In this document: in pieces, positions 8,788 through 15,994 of the stretch
How the letters are laid out: the number at the start of each line of letters is the position of its first letter
Position numbering within the stretch: position 1 is the stretch's first letter
Origin: JAXGPP01 sp964436865
GTDB taxonomy: Bacteria > Planctomycetota > Planctomycetia > Pirellulales > Thermoguttaceae
Direction of reading: 5' to 3'
DNA: 45,659 bases
NCBI GenBank assembly: GCA_964436865.1
Contig: CAYTFK010000015.1
Span: 1 to 45,659, forward strand
The notes under the pieces: model-generated
What the model was told of the DNA's origin: nothing
The model's database searches: none
The model's input: the letters and a program-made list of their open reading frames with translations, nothing else
Made by a program: the position numbers and the translations under genes

Positions 8788-8816
8788 TTGCCAAGGCCAA
8801 CACTTTCTTATATTTT
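8788..8816 (+). promoter_or_regulatory. Putative sigma-70-type promoter of an ORF-less transcript
   Basis: TTGCCA (8788-8793), exact 17-base spacer, TATTTT (8811-8816), in an AT-richer patch than its surroundings. Predicted start is near 8823. No protein gene lies between it and the terminator ending at 8926. Confidence 0.45.
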
Positions 8817-8822
8817 CTGGCG

Positions 8823-8926
8823 TTGGAAGTCGAGGTAAGAAGTATACGCGTGCCGTTCGTGGCGGACGGGACGCCCGGGCTATGACAGCCCCTGCCGCGC
8901 ATGCCCTGCGCGGCAGGGGCTTTTTT
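8823..8926 (+). ncRNA. Candidate small RNA or attenuated 5' leader of the Rrf2 gene
   Basis: The interval runs from the predicted promoter start to the end of a strong intrinsic terminator and is about 104 bases long. It contains no credible ORF. Besides the terminator it can form GGGCT/AGCCC (8877-8881 with 8887-8891), which uses the same bases as the 5' arm of the terminator, so the two hairpins exclude each other as in attenuators. The rrf2 start is 190 bases further on with no clear promoter of its own. No similarity to 6S, SRP, tmRNA or RNase P RNA was recognised. Existence of the transcript is an inference. Confidence 0.35.
8887..8926 (+). terminator. Strong intrinsic terminator without an upstream gene
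   Basis: Perfect 14-bp stem, arms 8887-8900 and 8908-8921 (arm AGCCCCTGCCGCGC), 7-base loop, directly followed by T6 (8921-8926) on the plus strand. On the minus strand there is no T-tract after the stem, so it acts rightwards. The gene upstream of it (the PAS kinase) runs in the opposite direction. Confidence 0.85.
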
Positions 8927-9116
8927 GTTGTCCGCGGCCTCCCTCCACCCATCGGACCGATGCCGGGGCGGAGTTGGTTCGTTCACGAGATTCGCACGAG
9001 CACCAGGCCAGCGGTACGTCGCGGCGCCGGCAAATGCGAGCCGGACCCACGGGGCCGCTTCCTGCGGTTCGGACGGAGCTCAATAGACGGCTTTCTTGCG
9101 GGGAGGTAGTTAGAAC

Positions 9117-9581
9117 ATGAGATTGTCACAAAGCGTCACTTACGCCCTCCAAGCAGCCCTGCTGTTGGCGGAAAGCGGTGCGACGCGGCCCATTCCCTGC
9201 TGTCGCCTGGCGTCCGAGGGCGGCATGCCGGAACGCTTTTTGCTCCAGATCCTTCGCGATCTGGCCAAGCAGGGCATCCTTCATTCGACGCGCGGTGGCG
9301 GCGGCGGGTTTGTGCTCGACCGCGATCCCGCCGAAATCTCGCTGCTGGAACTGATCGAAGCCGTCGACGGTCCACTGACCGGTGGGCTGCCGGCGCGCGT
9401 CTGCCTGTCGGGTGAAACCACCGATCGGCTCGCCGAAAAGCTGGCGGGAATCGCCGAGCAGACACGGCAGAATCTGCAGGCGATCCGGCTGGCCGACCTG
9501 ATCGTCCATAACGGGGCGGCGAAACTCTCCATCGAGACGGCCGGTTCCGCCCAGAACGAATCGCCGATCCGCGCCGCCTGA
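9117..9581 (+). CDS. Rrf2-family transcriptional regulator lacking the IscR cysteine triad
   Basis: A 154-residue winged-helix protein. It opens with MRLSQSVTYALQAALLLAE, the usual Rrf2 start, followed by the recognition region MPERFLLQILRDLAKQGIL and the wing STRGGGGGFVLDRDP, then SLLELIEAVDG. In IscR and NsrR three closely spaced cysteines after this point bind an Fe-S cluster; here the segment contains a single Cys (ARVCLSG), so an IscR-like cluster is unlikely. A Cys pair is found instead at about residues 28-29 (PIPCCRLA). The GGGGAGG ribosome-binding site is about 10 bases before the ATG. It sits between the ORF-less transcript and the Hsp70 genes, but control of either is not shown. 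Confidence 0.88.
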   Translation: MRLSQSVTYALQAALLLAESGATRPIPCCRLASEGGMPERFLLQILRDLAKQGILHSTRGGGGGFVLDRDPAEISLLELIEAVDGPLTGGLPARVCLSGETTDRLAEKLAGIAEQTRQNLQAIRLADLIVHNGAAKLSIETAGSAQNESPIRAA

Positions 9582-9614
9582 CGGTTTCCACTCCCTCTGG
9601 TGCGCTTTTGAAGT

Positions 9615-9672
9615 GGCGGGCAGCGGGGCATCGGGCGCGGCCGCCCGCCAATTCTTTGCCCGGCTGCCCGCC
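9615..9672. repeat. Inverted repeat after the Rrf2 gene
   Basis: GGCGGGCAGC (9615-9624) pairs with GCTGCCCGCC (9663-9672), with further GC pairing inside. It lies 34 bases after the Rrf2 stop and before the Hsp70 promoter. There is no T-tract, so it could be a factor-dependent transcript end or simply a stable 3' hairpin. Confidence 0.4.
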
Positions 9673-9716
9673 GCCATTTATCCGCCGCGCGCCGTGCCAA
9701 ACCAGGTGGCACAAGC

Positions 9717-9744
9717 TTGAGAATCCGGCTTCTCCTGTTACACT
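9717..9744 (+). promoter_or_regulatory. Putative extended -10 promoter of the Hsp70 pair
   Basis: TTGAGA (9717-9722), 16-base spacer ending TGT, TACACT (9739-9744); the TG before the -10 gives an extended -10. Expected start is near 9751, leaving a leader of about 185 bases before the first Hsp70 ATG. I saw no CIRCE element (TTAGCACTC-N9-GAGTGCTAA) here. Confidence 0.45.
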
Positions 9745-9936
9745 AGCATCTTGCTGGGGTATACACTGCTTCCGTGGCCGGGGAACCGCCCCTTCCGGCG
9801 GCTTCGGCCAGGGAACCGGGCTCGCTTGACTCCCCCTCGCCGCTCAGTCTACCGGAAATTCAGCGAGAGTTCGTTTCATTACCGCTCGCGGCGGCGGACC
9901 GATCGGAGCGAACAAACGGGTTCTGAAACAGCGCCT

Positions 9937-11943
9937 ATGGGAAAGCCGAAAGCGGTTGGCATCGATCTGGGAACCACCAACTCGGTGGTGGCGTGGATCG
10001 ACGCCGCCGGCCGGTCGTCGGTGATCCGCAACGCCGAAGGGGAAATGCTCACACCGAGCGTGGTGCTCTTCGACCAGGCGGAAGTGGTTGTCGGCCGCGA
10101 AGCCCGCTATGCCAACGCGGTGCATCCCGACCAGGTCGCGATCTGGGTCAAGCGCGACATGGGCAATCCCGTCTACAATCGGCCCATCCGGGGCGAATAC
10201 CTGCCGCCGGAGGTAATCCAGGCGTGCATCCTTCGCAAGCTCAAGGCCGACATCATCCAGGCCCTGGGATCGGAGACGCACGTCGTGATCACGGTTCCGG
10301 CGTACTTCGACGAGCCGCGCCGCAAGGCGACCGCCGACGCCGGAGAGATGGCCGGTCTGAAGGTCCTCGACATCGTCAACGAGCCGACCGCCGCGGCGCT
10401 GTCGTTTGGCGAAACCCTCGGCTACCTCAGCCCCGAGGGGACCGCCCGCGAGGATCTGACCGTTCTCGTCTACGACCTGGGGGGCGGAACCTTCGACGTG
10501 ACGCTGCTGCGGCTGTCGCCGGGAAATGTCCGCACGCTGGCCACCGACGGCGACGTGCACCTCGGAGGCTACGACTGGGACATGCGACTGGTGGACCTCA
10601 TGGCCAGCCAGTTCCAGCAGGCGCATGGCGCCGACCCGCGGCAGGAACCCGCCGCCTTCGGCCGGTTGTACAACGCGGTGCTCGAGGCGAAGCATGCCCT
10701 GAGCGCGCGCAGCCGGGCCACGATCCCCTTCGACTTCGCCGGCCATACCGCCGAACTGCACGTCACCCGGGAACAGTTCGAAGACCTCACCGCCGACCTG
10801 CTCGAACGGACGGCCTATACCACGCGGCAACTGGTGACTACGGCCAGGCTGGGTTGGAACCAGATTGATCGGGTGCTTCTGGTCGGGGGAGCGACGCGGA
10901 TGCCGAGCGTCGTGCGGATGCTCAGCGAAATGACTCGCCGCGAGCCGGACCATTCCGTCAACCCCGACGAGGCGGTGGCCCGCGGCGCGGCGATCTACGC
11001 CCACTGGCTGCTCGCGCAACAGGCGGGCGAGACTCCCGGTTTCCAGGTCACCAACGTCAATTCGCACAGCCTGGGCGTGGAGGGAGTCGACCCCGACACC
11101 CTGCGGAAGACCAACTACGTGCTCATTCCGCGCAATACGCCTTTGCCGGCCACGCGGTCGGAGAAGTTCACCATCAAGGAAGACAACCAGCGATCGATCG
11201 TGGTCCAGGTGCTGGAAGGAGAAAGCACACTGCCGGGCGACTGCACGGCGATCGGCCGCACCGTGCTCAAAGACCTCCCGCCGGGATTGCCCAAGGGCTG
11301 GCCGGTGCAGGTCACTTTCCAGTACCAGGCCAACGGGCGATTGAGCGTCCATGCGGTCGTGCCCGGCACCGATCGTGAAGTGGCGTTGGACATCGAACGC
11401 AACGTCGGGCTGACCGACGAGGGTCTGGCCAACTGGAAACAGGTGCTGGCCGACGGCACGGGGGGCGACGCCTTCTTCGAAGCGATTATGGACGACCTAC
11501 CCATGGGCGGCGCGCCGGCCGCGCCATCCGGAGCAGCGGGCCCGGCACCGTCACCCACGGGTGGCGGCCCCACGGCAAGGTTCAAAGGCCCCGTGGCGCA
11601 AGCGCCCATGTTCACCGAGGTGCCCGACGAGTATCTTTCTCCCATGCAGACCGCGCCGCCCCGAGCGGTCGCAACGGAGGAAACTCCCCCGCCGCCCATT
11701 GCCGCGTATGCGCCCGATGCGGCCGTGGCGCCGGTGCCCCTGCCCGAGCAGGCCGGCGGCGTCATACCGCCGGCGTGGTCGGAGTCTCCACGGAACCAGG
11801 GGGGCGACGATGCGCGGCTCCGGACGGCGAAATGGATCGTGAACGTGATCGGCTTTGCCCTCTCGTCGATCGTCGGATTGGCGCTGGGTTACTGGATCGT
11901 ATGGCGATTTTTCCCCGACGCCCCACTGCCGCGGCTCTGGTAG
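9937..11943 (+). CDS. Membrane-anchored, lidless Hsp70 (DnaK-like) protein
   Basis: A 668-residue DnaK homologue. The ATPase domain (about 1-360) shows phosphate-1 GIDLGTTNSVVAW, phosphate-2 VYDLGGGTFDV and adenosine motif LLVGGATRMPSV, so it should bind and hydrolyse ATP. A beta-type substrate-binding domain follows (about 365-515, with NVNSHSLGVEGV and LIPRNTPLPATRSEKF). The helical lid of canonical DnaK is replaced by a proline/alanine-rich linker (about 520-625) and one transmembrane helix (about 633-659, within WIVNVIGFALSSIVGLALG), ending with a short tail. The ATG was chosen directly before the conserved KAVGIDLGTT; the open frame extends upstream over the promoter. It overlaps nothing and its stop lies one base before the second Hsp70 start. 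A cytosol-facing chaperone at the membrane is inferred. Confidence 0.9.
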   Translation: MGKPKAVGIDLGTTNSVVAWIDAAGRSSVIRNAEGEMLTPSVVLFDQAEVVVGREARYANAVHPDQVAIWVKRDMGNPVYNRPIRGEYLPPEVIQACILRKLKADIIQALGSETHVVITVPAYFDEPRRKATADAGEMAGLKVLDIVNEPTAAALSFGETLGYLSPEGTAREDLTVLVYDLGGGTFDVTLLRLSPGNVRTLATDGDVHLGGYDWDMRLVDLMASQFQQAHGADPRQEPAAFGRLYNAVLEAKHALSARSRATIPFDFAGHTAELHVTREQFEDLTADLLERTAYTTRQLVTTARLGWNQIDRVLLVGGATRMPSVVRMLSEMTRREPDHSVNPDEAVARGAAIYAHWLLAQQAGETPGFQVTNVNSHSLGVEGVDPDTLRKTNYVLIPRNTPLPATRSEKFTIKEDNQRSIVVQVLEGESTLPGDCTAIGRTVLKDLPPGLPKGWPVQVTFQYQANGRLSVHAVVPGTDREVALDIERNVGLTDEGLANWKQVLADGTGGDAFFEAIMDDLPMGGAPAAPSGAAGPAPSPTGGGPTARFKGPVAQAPMFTEVPDEYLSPMQTAPPRAVATEETPPPPIAAYAPDAAVAPVPLPEQAGGVIPPAWSESPRNQGGDDARLRTAKWIVNVIGFALSSIVGLALGYWIVWRFFPDAPLPRLW

Positions 11944-11944
11944 C

Positions 11945-13492
11945 ATGAGCACCCTTACCCCCCCCAGCGTCGGCATCGATCTGGGCACGACCTACTCCGT
12001 GGTGGCCCGCCTCGACGACGCCGGGGCGCCGGCCACGCTCGTCAACGCCGAAGGAGACCGGCTCACCCCGAGCGTCGTGCTGTTCGACGGCCAGGAAGTG
12101 ATCGTGGGACGCGAGGCGCTCAAAGGGCTCAGCACCGAGGCCGACCACGTGGCGGAGTGCTCGAAGCGCGACGTCGGCAGCCGTGTCTTCCACAAGGTTC
12201 TCGAAGGGCAATACTACCCGCCCGAGGTGATCGAGGCCTGGATCCTCAACAAGCTGCGCCGCGATACGATCGCCCAGATCGGGCCGTACACCAAGGTGGT
12301 GATCACCGTACCGGCATACTTCGACGAAGTCCGCCGCAAGGCCACGCAGGACGCCGGCTACATGGCGGGCTTCGAGGTCATCGACATCATCAACGAGCCC
12401 ACCGCCGCCGCACTGGCCTTTGGCCACCAGGCGGGCTACCTCAATCGCCGCGGCGCGGCGGAGAAGGAGCAACGGATCCTGGTCTATGATCTGGGGGGCG
12501 GCACGTTCGACGTGAGCGTGATGGAGATCCGCGGCCGCGAGTTCAACGCCCTGGCGATCGACGGCGACGTGCATCTGGGCGGTTGGGACTGGGACCAGCG
12601 GTTTGTGCGCCTGGTGGCCGAGGCCTTCAGGCAGCAGCACGGGATCGACCCCGCCGAAGACCCGCGCATGGCCGGGCGATTGTGGCGCGAATGCGAAGAC
12701 GCCAAGCGCACGCTCTCGCTGCGGCCCAGGGCGGTCGTGGCCTGCGCGTTCCAGGGACGGACAGCGGAGATCGAAGTCACCCGCGAGCAGTTCGAAGAGG
12801 CCACCCAGGACCTTCTCGACCGCACCCGCTTCACCACGATCCAGGCCCTGCGGGCGGCGGGGCTGGAATGGCCCCAAATCGACCGCCTGCTGCTGGTCGG
12901 CGGCTCGACGCGCATGCCCATGGTCCGCCACATGCTCCGCGAAATCTCGGGCAAGGAGCCCGACGCCACGGTCGCCGCCGACGAAGCCGTGGCGCACGGC
13001 GCCGCATTGCACGCCGGCATGGTGCTGGCGAAGGCCCGGGGCAAGCCGGCCTCCTTCAAGATCCGCAACGTGAACGCGCACAGCCTGGGCGTCGTCGGCA
13101 CCGATCCGGCCACGAACCGCCAGCGCAACGGCATTCTCATTCCGCGCAATACGCAATTGCCGGCAACGATCAAACGCGTGTTTCGCACCCGCAAGCCCGA
13201 CCAGAAATCAATTCTCGTCCAAGTGGTCGAAGGGGAGAGCCCGTCGCCCGACGACTGTACGACGATCGGCCGGGTGAGCGTGCGGCAGTTGCCTCCCAAG
13301 CTGCCGGCGCGGAGTCCGGTGGAAGTCCACTTCCGCTACCGCAGCAATGGACGGCTGAAAGTGCGCGTGGCCGTGCCCGGCACCGAGGCAGTCGTGGAGA
13401 CCGAATTCACGCGTGAAAACGGTCTGGCCAAAGAATACCTCGATGGCTGGCGGCAGCACATCTCCGGCGCCGCGCCCACGGATTACTCCTGA
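11945..13492 (+). CDS. Soluble, lidless Hsp70 (DnaK-like) protein
   Basis: A 515-residue paralogue of the preceding gene, with start codon one base after its stop. Phosphate-1 GIDLGTTYSVVARL, phosphate-2 VYDLGGGTFDVSVM and adenosine motif LLVGGSTRMPMV are intact, so the ATPase should work. The beta substrate-binding domain (about 365-505, with NVNAHSLGVVGT, LIPRNTQLPATIKRVF) is the last domain: the protein ends after SGAAPTDYS without a helical lid, linker or membrane helix. Canonical DnaK is about 635 residues. The pair clearly arose by duplication and was kept as one translation unit. No dnaJ, grpE or heat-shock repressor is in the window, so this is an accessory system rather than the housekeeping DnaK. 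Confidence 0.9.
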   Translation: MSTLTPPSVGIDLGTTYSVVARLDDAGAPATLVNAEGDRLTPSVVLFDGQEVIVGREALKGLSTEADHVAECSKRDVGSRVFHKVLEGQYYPPEVIEAWILNKLRRDTIAQIGPYTKVVITVPAYFDEVRRKATQDAGYMAGFEVIDIINEPTAAALAFGHQAGYLNRRGAAEKEQRILVYDLGGGTFDVSVMEIRGREFNALAIDGDVHLGGWDWDQRFVRLVAEAFRQQHGIDPAEDPRMAGRLWRECEDAKRTLSLRPRAVVACAFQGRTAEIEVTREQFEEATQDLLDRTRFTTIQALRAAGLEWPQIDRLLLVGGSTRMPMVRHMLREISGKEPDATVAADEAVAHGAALHAGMVLAKARGKPASFKIRNVNAHSLGVVGTDPATNRQRNGILIPRNTQLPATIKRVFRTRKPDQKSILVQVVEGESPSPDDCTTIGRVSVRQLPPKLPARSPVEVHFRYRSNGRLKVRVAVPGTEAVVETEFTRENGLAKEYLDGWRQHISGAAPTDYS

Positions 13493-13508
13493 AGTGCCGC
13501 GCCGGCCG

Positions 13509-13853
13509 TCAGGCGGCCGGCCTGCCCGGCGTCCGATTTTTGCGGTCCAACGGCCGCCATGCCGCGCTGTCGAGCATGGTGCGGTGCTGACGCTCGCGAA
13601 TGGCCCGCACCCGGCATGCCCGACAGGGCATATACACCCGGGCGCCGCATCGCGGGCAGCGTGCGGGCCGCCCCGTCGGCAACCAGGAGTCATCGGTTCG
13701 CTCGCGCGGCTCGGCGGCAGGGCGGAGGCCGCGGGCGATATTCGCCAGCGAAGCCCGGCTGATACCCAGGCGACGGGCGATCTCCCGTTGCGACAAGCCT
13801 CCCAGGCGGAGCAGACGCTTGGCATCCTCGATCACGAATGGACTGAGCCACAT
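13509..13853 (-). CDS. Small HTH / zinc-ribbon DNA-binding protein
   Basis: A 114-residue protein with a resolvase/Fis-like helix-turn-helix near the N-terminus (about residues 18-40: LSQREIARRLGISRASLANI) and a CxxC...CxxC zinc ribbon (CPRCG at about 72 and CRAC at about 82), followed by a basic tail. The start MWLSPF at 13853 has a GAGAGGGGG ribosome-binding stretch just upstream, and a good promoter lies at 13907-13935, so the longer upstream frame is rejected. It is convergent with the second Hsp70 gene, ending 16 bases from its stop. It is likely a transcription factor of a planctomycete-typical type. An inverted repeat overlapping its own promoter suggests autoregulation; targets are unknown. 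Confidence 0.75.
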   Translation of the reverse strand: MWLSPFVIEDAKRLLRLGGLSQREIARRLGISRASLANIARGLRPAAEPRERTDDSWLPTGRPARCPRCGARVYMPCRACRVRAIRERQHRTMLDSAAWRPLDRKNRTPGRPAA

Positions 13854-13906
13854 ATCCCCCTCTCTCTCGAACGGTTGATGGAAGGTTGCGTTATCATCCG
13901 AGAGTG

Positions 13907-13964
13907 ATGCTAGCACAAAAGTGGCTAATATACAAGTGTTCATTCCGGGCATAAATGCACTTTT
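13907..13964 (-). promoter_or_regulatory. Promoter of the HTH/zinc-ribbon gene with flanking inverted repeat
   Basis: Minus strand: TTGTAT (13930-13935), 17-base spacer, TAGCAT (13907-13912), start near 13900. AAAAGTG (13917-13923) and CACTTTT (13958-13964) form an inverted repeat bracketing the -35 box, and ACAAGTG at 13933-13939 resembles a third half-site. This is a candidate operator. Confidence 0.45.
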
Positions 13965-14116
13965 TTGCGCATCCAAGACACCACAACCCCCCTAATGACT
14001 GGCACTCTACCACTTGGATAAGGCGGGCAATCCGTGCCGGTGACAGAATGGCTGCCGGTAAGCCAAGCGATTCGGGCCCGGAAGGCGAGATTCCAGCGCC
14101 GAGTGGAGGAACGTCG

Positions 14117-14182
14117 ATGAGTTTGACGGTGCGGCCCTTTGGCCGGCCAACATCACCGCAAGAGTTCTGTCATGCCCATTGA
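14117..14182 (+). CDS. Candidate 21-residue leader peptide
   Basis: A 22-codon frame (21 residues, MSLTVRPFGRP...) with an excellent ribosome-binding site, GGAGGA at 14105-14110, six bases before the ATG. Its 3' end overlaps the start of the next tiny ORF by 11 bases in another frame. No family recognised. It may serve mainly to bring ribosomes to the second frame. Confidence 0.3.
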   Translation: MSLTVRPFGRPTSPQEFCHAH

Positions 14183-14261
14183 AATCATCTCCGCTCTATT
14201 GAGCGTTGCCTTCGTCTGCATCTGGACGATGGCCGGCGCGATCGTGGTCCGGCAACATTGA
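14172..14261 (+). CDS. Candidate 29-residue single-pass membrane peptide
   Basis: A 30-codon frame encoding MPIEIISALLSVAFVCIWTM plus nine more residues ending VVRQH. Almost the whole product is one hydrophobic helix with an acidic residue before it and basic residues after it, as in small membrane proteins that attach to transporters or oxidases. It lacks the signatures of CydX, KdpF or CcoS that I know. It starts inside the end of the 21-residue frame (14117-14182), so expression by translational coupling is plausible; its own ribosome-binding site is weak (AAGAG). Convergent with the YdjY gene. Real existence needs protein or ribosome data. Confidence 0.35.
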   Translation: MPIEIISALLSVAFVCIWTMAGAIVVRQH

Positions 14262-14318
14262 AATTCAACCCAGGCGGGTCGTCGGCACCGCTTCCGCTTC
14301 GAGCGGGACTCCGGCCGA

Positions 14319-15125
14319 TCATTTGCCGCCCGGCTTCTTTTCCGCCTGGGCCGATAGCACTAGCGTCACCGGGGTGCCGCGAGGCGGAATGCGCTCGGTG
14401 AACGACTGGAACAGGAGCGACGCGTCGTCGTCGGTGCTCTGCACCGGGATGTCGAGCACGGCATCGGGGAAGTTGGTCACGCAGATCAAGTCGCCCGTGA
14501 CATCAGCCGCGTACACCCGTTGTCCGTCGGGGCCCTCGTGGAAGCGGCTGCCGACGAACACGAAGGGGTGATTCATCGGTTTGCCGGTTTTCAGGCTGCG
14601 GATCCAGTCCTGGGCCCGGGCGTTGCGGCGTCGCCCCTGCTCGTCTTTCCAGACGAGGGTGATCTCAACGACGGGCCCCCGGGCAGGCGTGAAGGTGTCG
14701 CCATACTGGGCGGCGGCGCCGGGTTCGAGGCCGATGGCGACCAGCGCGGCGTGGAGCGTGCTGGCACGGGCGCGGACGGCGACGACGGATTCGTATTCTT
14801 TCGAGCCGCTCAGACAGGCGAACAGTTCCAGCGGCGACTCGCGCTGGCAGACGGCGCCCACGAGCACAACTTTTTTCCGCGGCCCGTTGATCCAGATCGG
14901 AGCGTCGGGCTCAAGCCGTTTGAGTTCGGGATCATCGACGAGCGGCTTGTCGAGATCGAGTCTCTCCAGCGCTTCCTGCCGCGACCTGGCGTCGGCGGCA
15001 GGCGATTTCACTGTCGCGGCCTTTGGCGCCTCCTGCGCCGGCCTGTCGGCGGCCGAAGCGGGGGCGGCGCCGACGAGTAGAATCGCGAAAACGACAGCAG
15101 CCAGAAGCGCGAGGCGGCGATCCAT
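14319..15125 (-). CDS. Secreted YdjY-domain protein
   Basis: A 268-residue exported protein. The N-terminus MDRRLALLAAVVFAILLVGA followed by APASAAD is a clear Sec signal peptide. A charged spacer follows, then a YdjY-type domain (about residues 75-265) recognised by VVLVGAVCQRESPLELFAC, SKEYESVVAV and HAALVAIGLEPG, a family common in planctomycetes, with function unknown and no assigned enzyme activity. The start at 15125 is preferred over the ATG at 15131 because the AAAGGAG ribosome-binding site lies six bases before 15125 and abuts the other ATG. It is divergent from the phosphatidylcholine-synthase-like gene with a 68-base gap containing an AT-rich TATATTA patch that could serve as -10 for either. 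Confidence 0.8.
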   Translation of the reverse strand: MDRRLALLAAVVFAILLVGAAPASAADRPAQEAPKAATVKSPAADARSRQEALERLDLDKPLVDDPELKRLEPDAPIWINGPRKKVVLVGAVCQRESPLELFACLSGSKEYESVVAVRARASTLHAALVAIGLEPGAAAQYGDTFTPARGPVVEITLVWKDEQGRRRNARAQDWIRSLKTGKPMNHPFVFVGSRFHEGPDGQRVYAADVTGDLICVTNFPDAVLDIPVQSTDDDASLLFQSFTERIPPRGTPVTLVLSAQAEKKPGGK

Positions 15126-15193
15126 GGGCATCTCCTTTGCGAAAGCTCGAAGGCACTCCTCCCGTTGTGATATATTACCGCCGAGCAGCCATC

Positions 15194-15961
15194 ATGGAAG
15201 CACCACCCGACAGCCCCCGATCCGGCCGCGCGCCGATGGGACCTGTGGTCCGCGCTTACGGCGTGCACCTCTACACAGCCAGCGGCGCGGCAATGGCCTT
15301 CCTGGCTGCGGCCGAGATCAGCGCGCCGCGGCCCGATCCGCGTTGGGTCTTCCTCTGGTTCGCCCTGGCCGTGGTGATTGATGCGACCGATGGGCCGCTG
15401 GCCAGGCGATTCGAAGTGAAGCGCTGGGCGCCCTGGATCAGCGGGCGGCTGATCGACGACATCGTCGATTACCTGACGTTCACCTTCCTGCCGCTGCTGC
15501 TGGTATGGAGGATGGAGTGGGTGCCCGCCTGGGCCGCAGGGCTCATCGCCGCCGCGATGATGGCCAGCCTGCTGGGGTTTGCCCATGGCGGCGCGAAACA
15601 GGAATCGGAGGGCTTCTTTCAGGGCTTTCCGTCGTACTGGAACATCTACGCGTTCTACGCCGGCCTGTGGCACGAGCGCTGGGGCCCGGAAGTGTCGGCC
15701 GTCGTACTCGCTCTGCTGACGATACTGACCCTGGCGCCCGTGCGGTTCATTTATCCCAATCTCGCCCCGCAACCATGGCGCGGGCCGGTGCTCGCCGGCG
15801 CGGCCGGCTGGCTCGCGGTGCTGTTAGCCATGCTGTGGAGCTTTCCACGATCACCGCCGTGGCTGGTGTGGCTGTCGATGGTCTATCCGGCGTTTTACGT
15901 CGGCCTGTCGCTCTATCTTGACGCGAAGGCCCGCTGGGCAAGGGCGCGTCCCGATGCCTGA
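15194..15961 (+). CDS. CDP-alcohol phosphatidyltransferase, phosphatidylcholine-synthase-like
   Basis: A 255-residue membrane enzyme with about seven or eight hydrophobic helices. The CDP-alcohol phosphotransferase signature is present in the spaced form DGPLAR...GRLIDDIVDY (about residues 61-95), with all the metal-binding aspartates. The longer spacing between DG..AR and G...D...D, the DGP start and the following IVDYLTFTFLPLLL resemble bacterial phosphatidylcholine synthase (Pcs), which condenses CDP-diacylglycerol with choline. FAHGGAKQESEGFFQGFPSYWNIY supports that subgroup. The frame is open far upstream over the YdjY gene, so the ATG at 15194 was chosen. Substrate alcohol (choline or another) is inferred, not proven. 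Confidence 0.75.
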   Translation: MEAPPDSPRSGRAPMGPVVRAYGVHLYTASGAAMAFLAAAEISAPRPDPRWVFLWFALAVVIDATDGPLARRFEVKRWAPWISGRLIDDIVDYLTFTFLPLLLVWRMEWVPAWAAGLIAAAMMASLLGFAHGGAKQESEGFFQGFPSYWNIYAFYAGLWHERWGPEVSAVVLALLTILTLAPVRFIYPNLAPQPWRGPVLAGAAGWLAVLLAMLWSFPRSPPWLVWLSMVYPAFYVGLSLYLDAKARWARARPDA

Positions 15962-15994
15962 TGGGAAGCTTCGCGCCGCGATGGCGCGAGTTGT

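Noticed and set aside
8823..8926. Classical ANTAR target with two A-N-N-G-type hexaloops
   Set aside because: The hairpins visible here have loops of 3, 5, 6 (GTTCGT) and 7 bases without the A1/G4 pattern, so a standard ANTAR motif cannot be claimed.
9745..9936. Possible CIRCE or other heat-shock operator before the Hsp70 pair
   Set aside because: No TTAGCACTC/GAGTGCTAA inverted repeat is present in the leader, so HrcA control is not supported.
13977..14040. tRNA-like tract on the minus strand (GTGGTAGAGTGCC)
   Set aside because: It resembles a D-arm, but there is no complementary acceptor stem and no T-arm (GTTCRANYC) at the right distance, so no tRNA can be folded.
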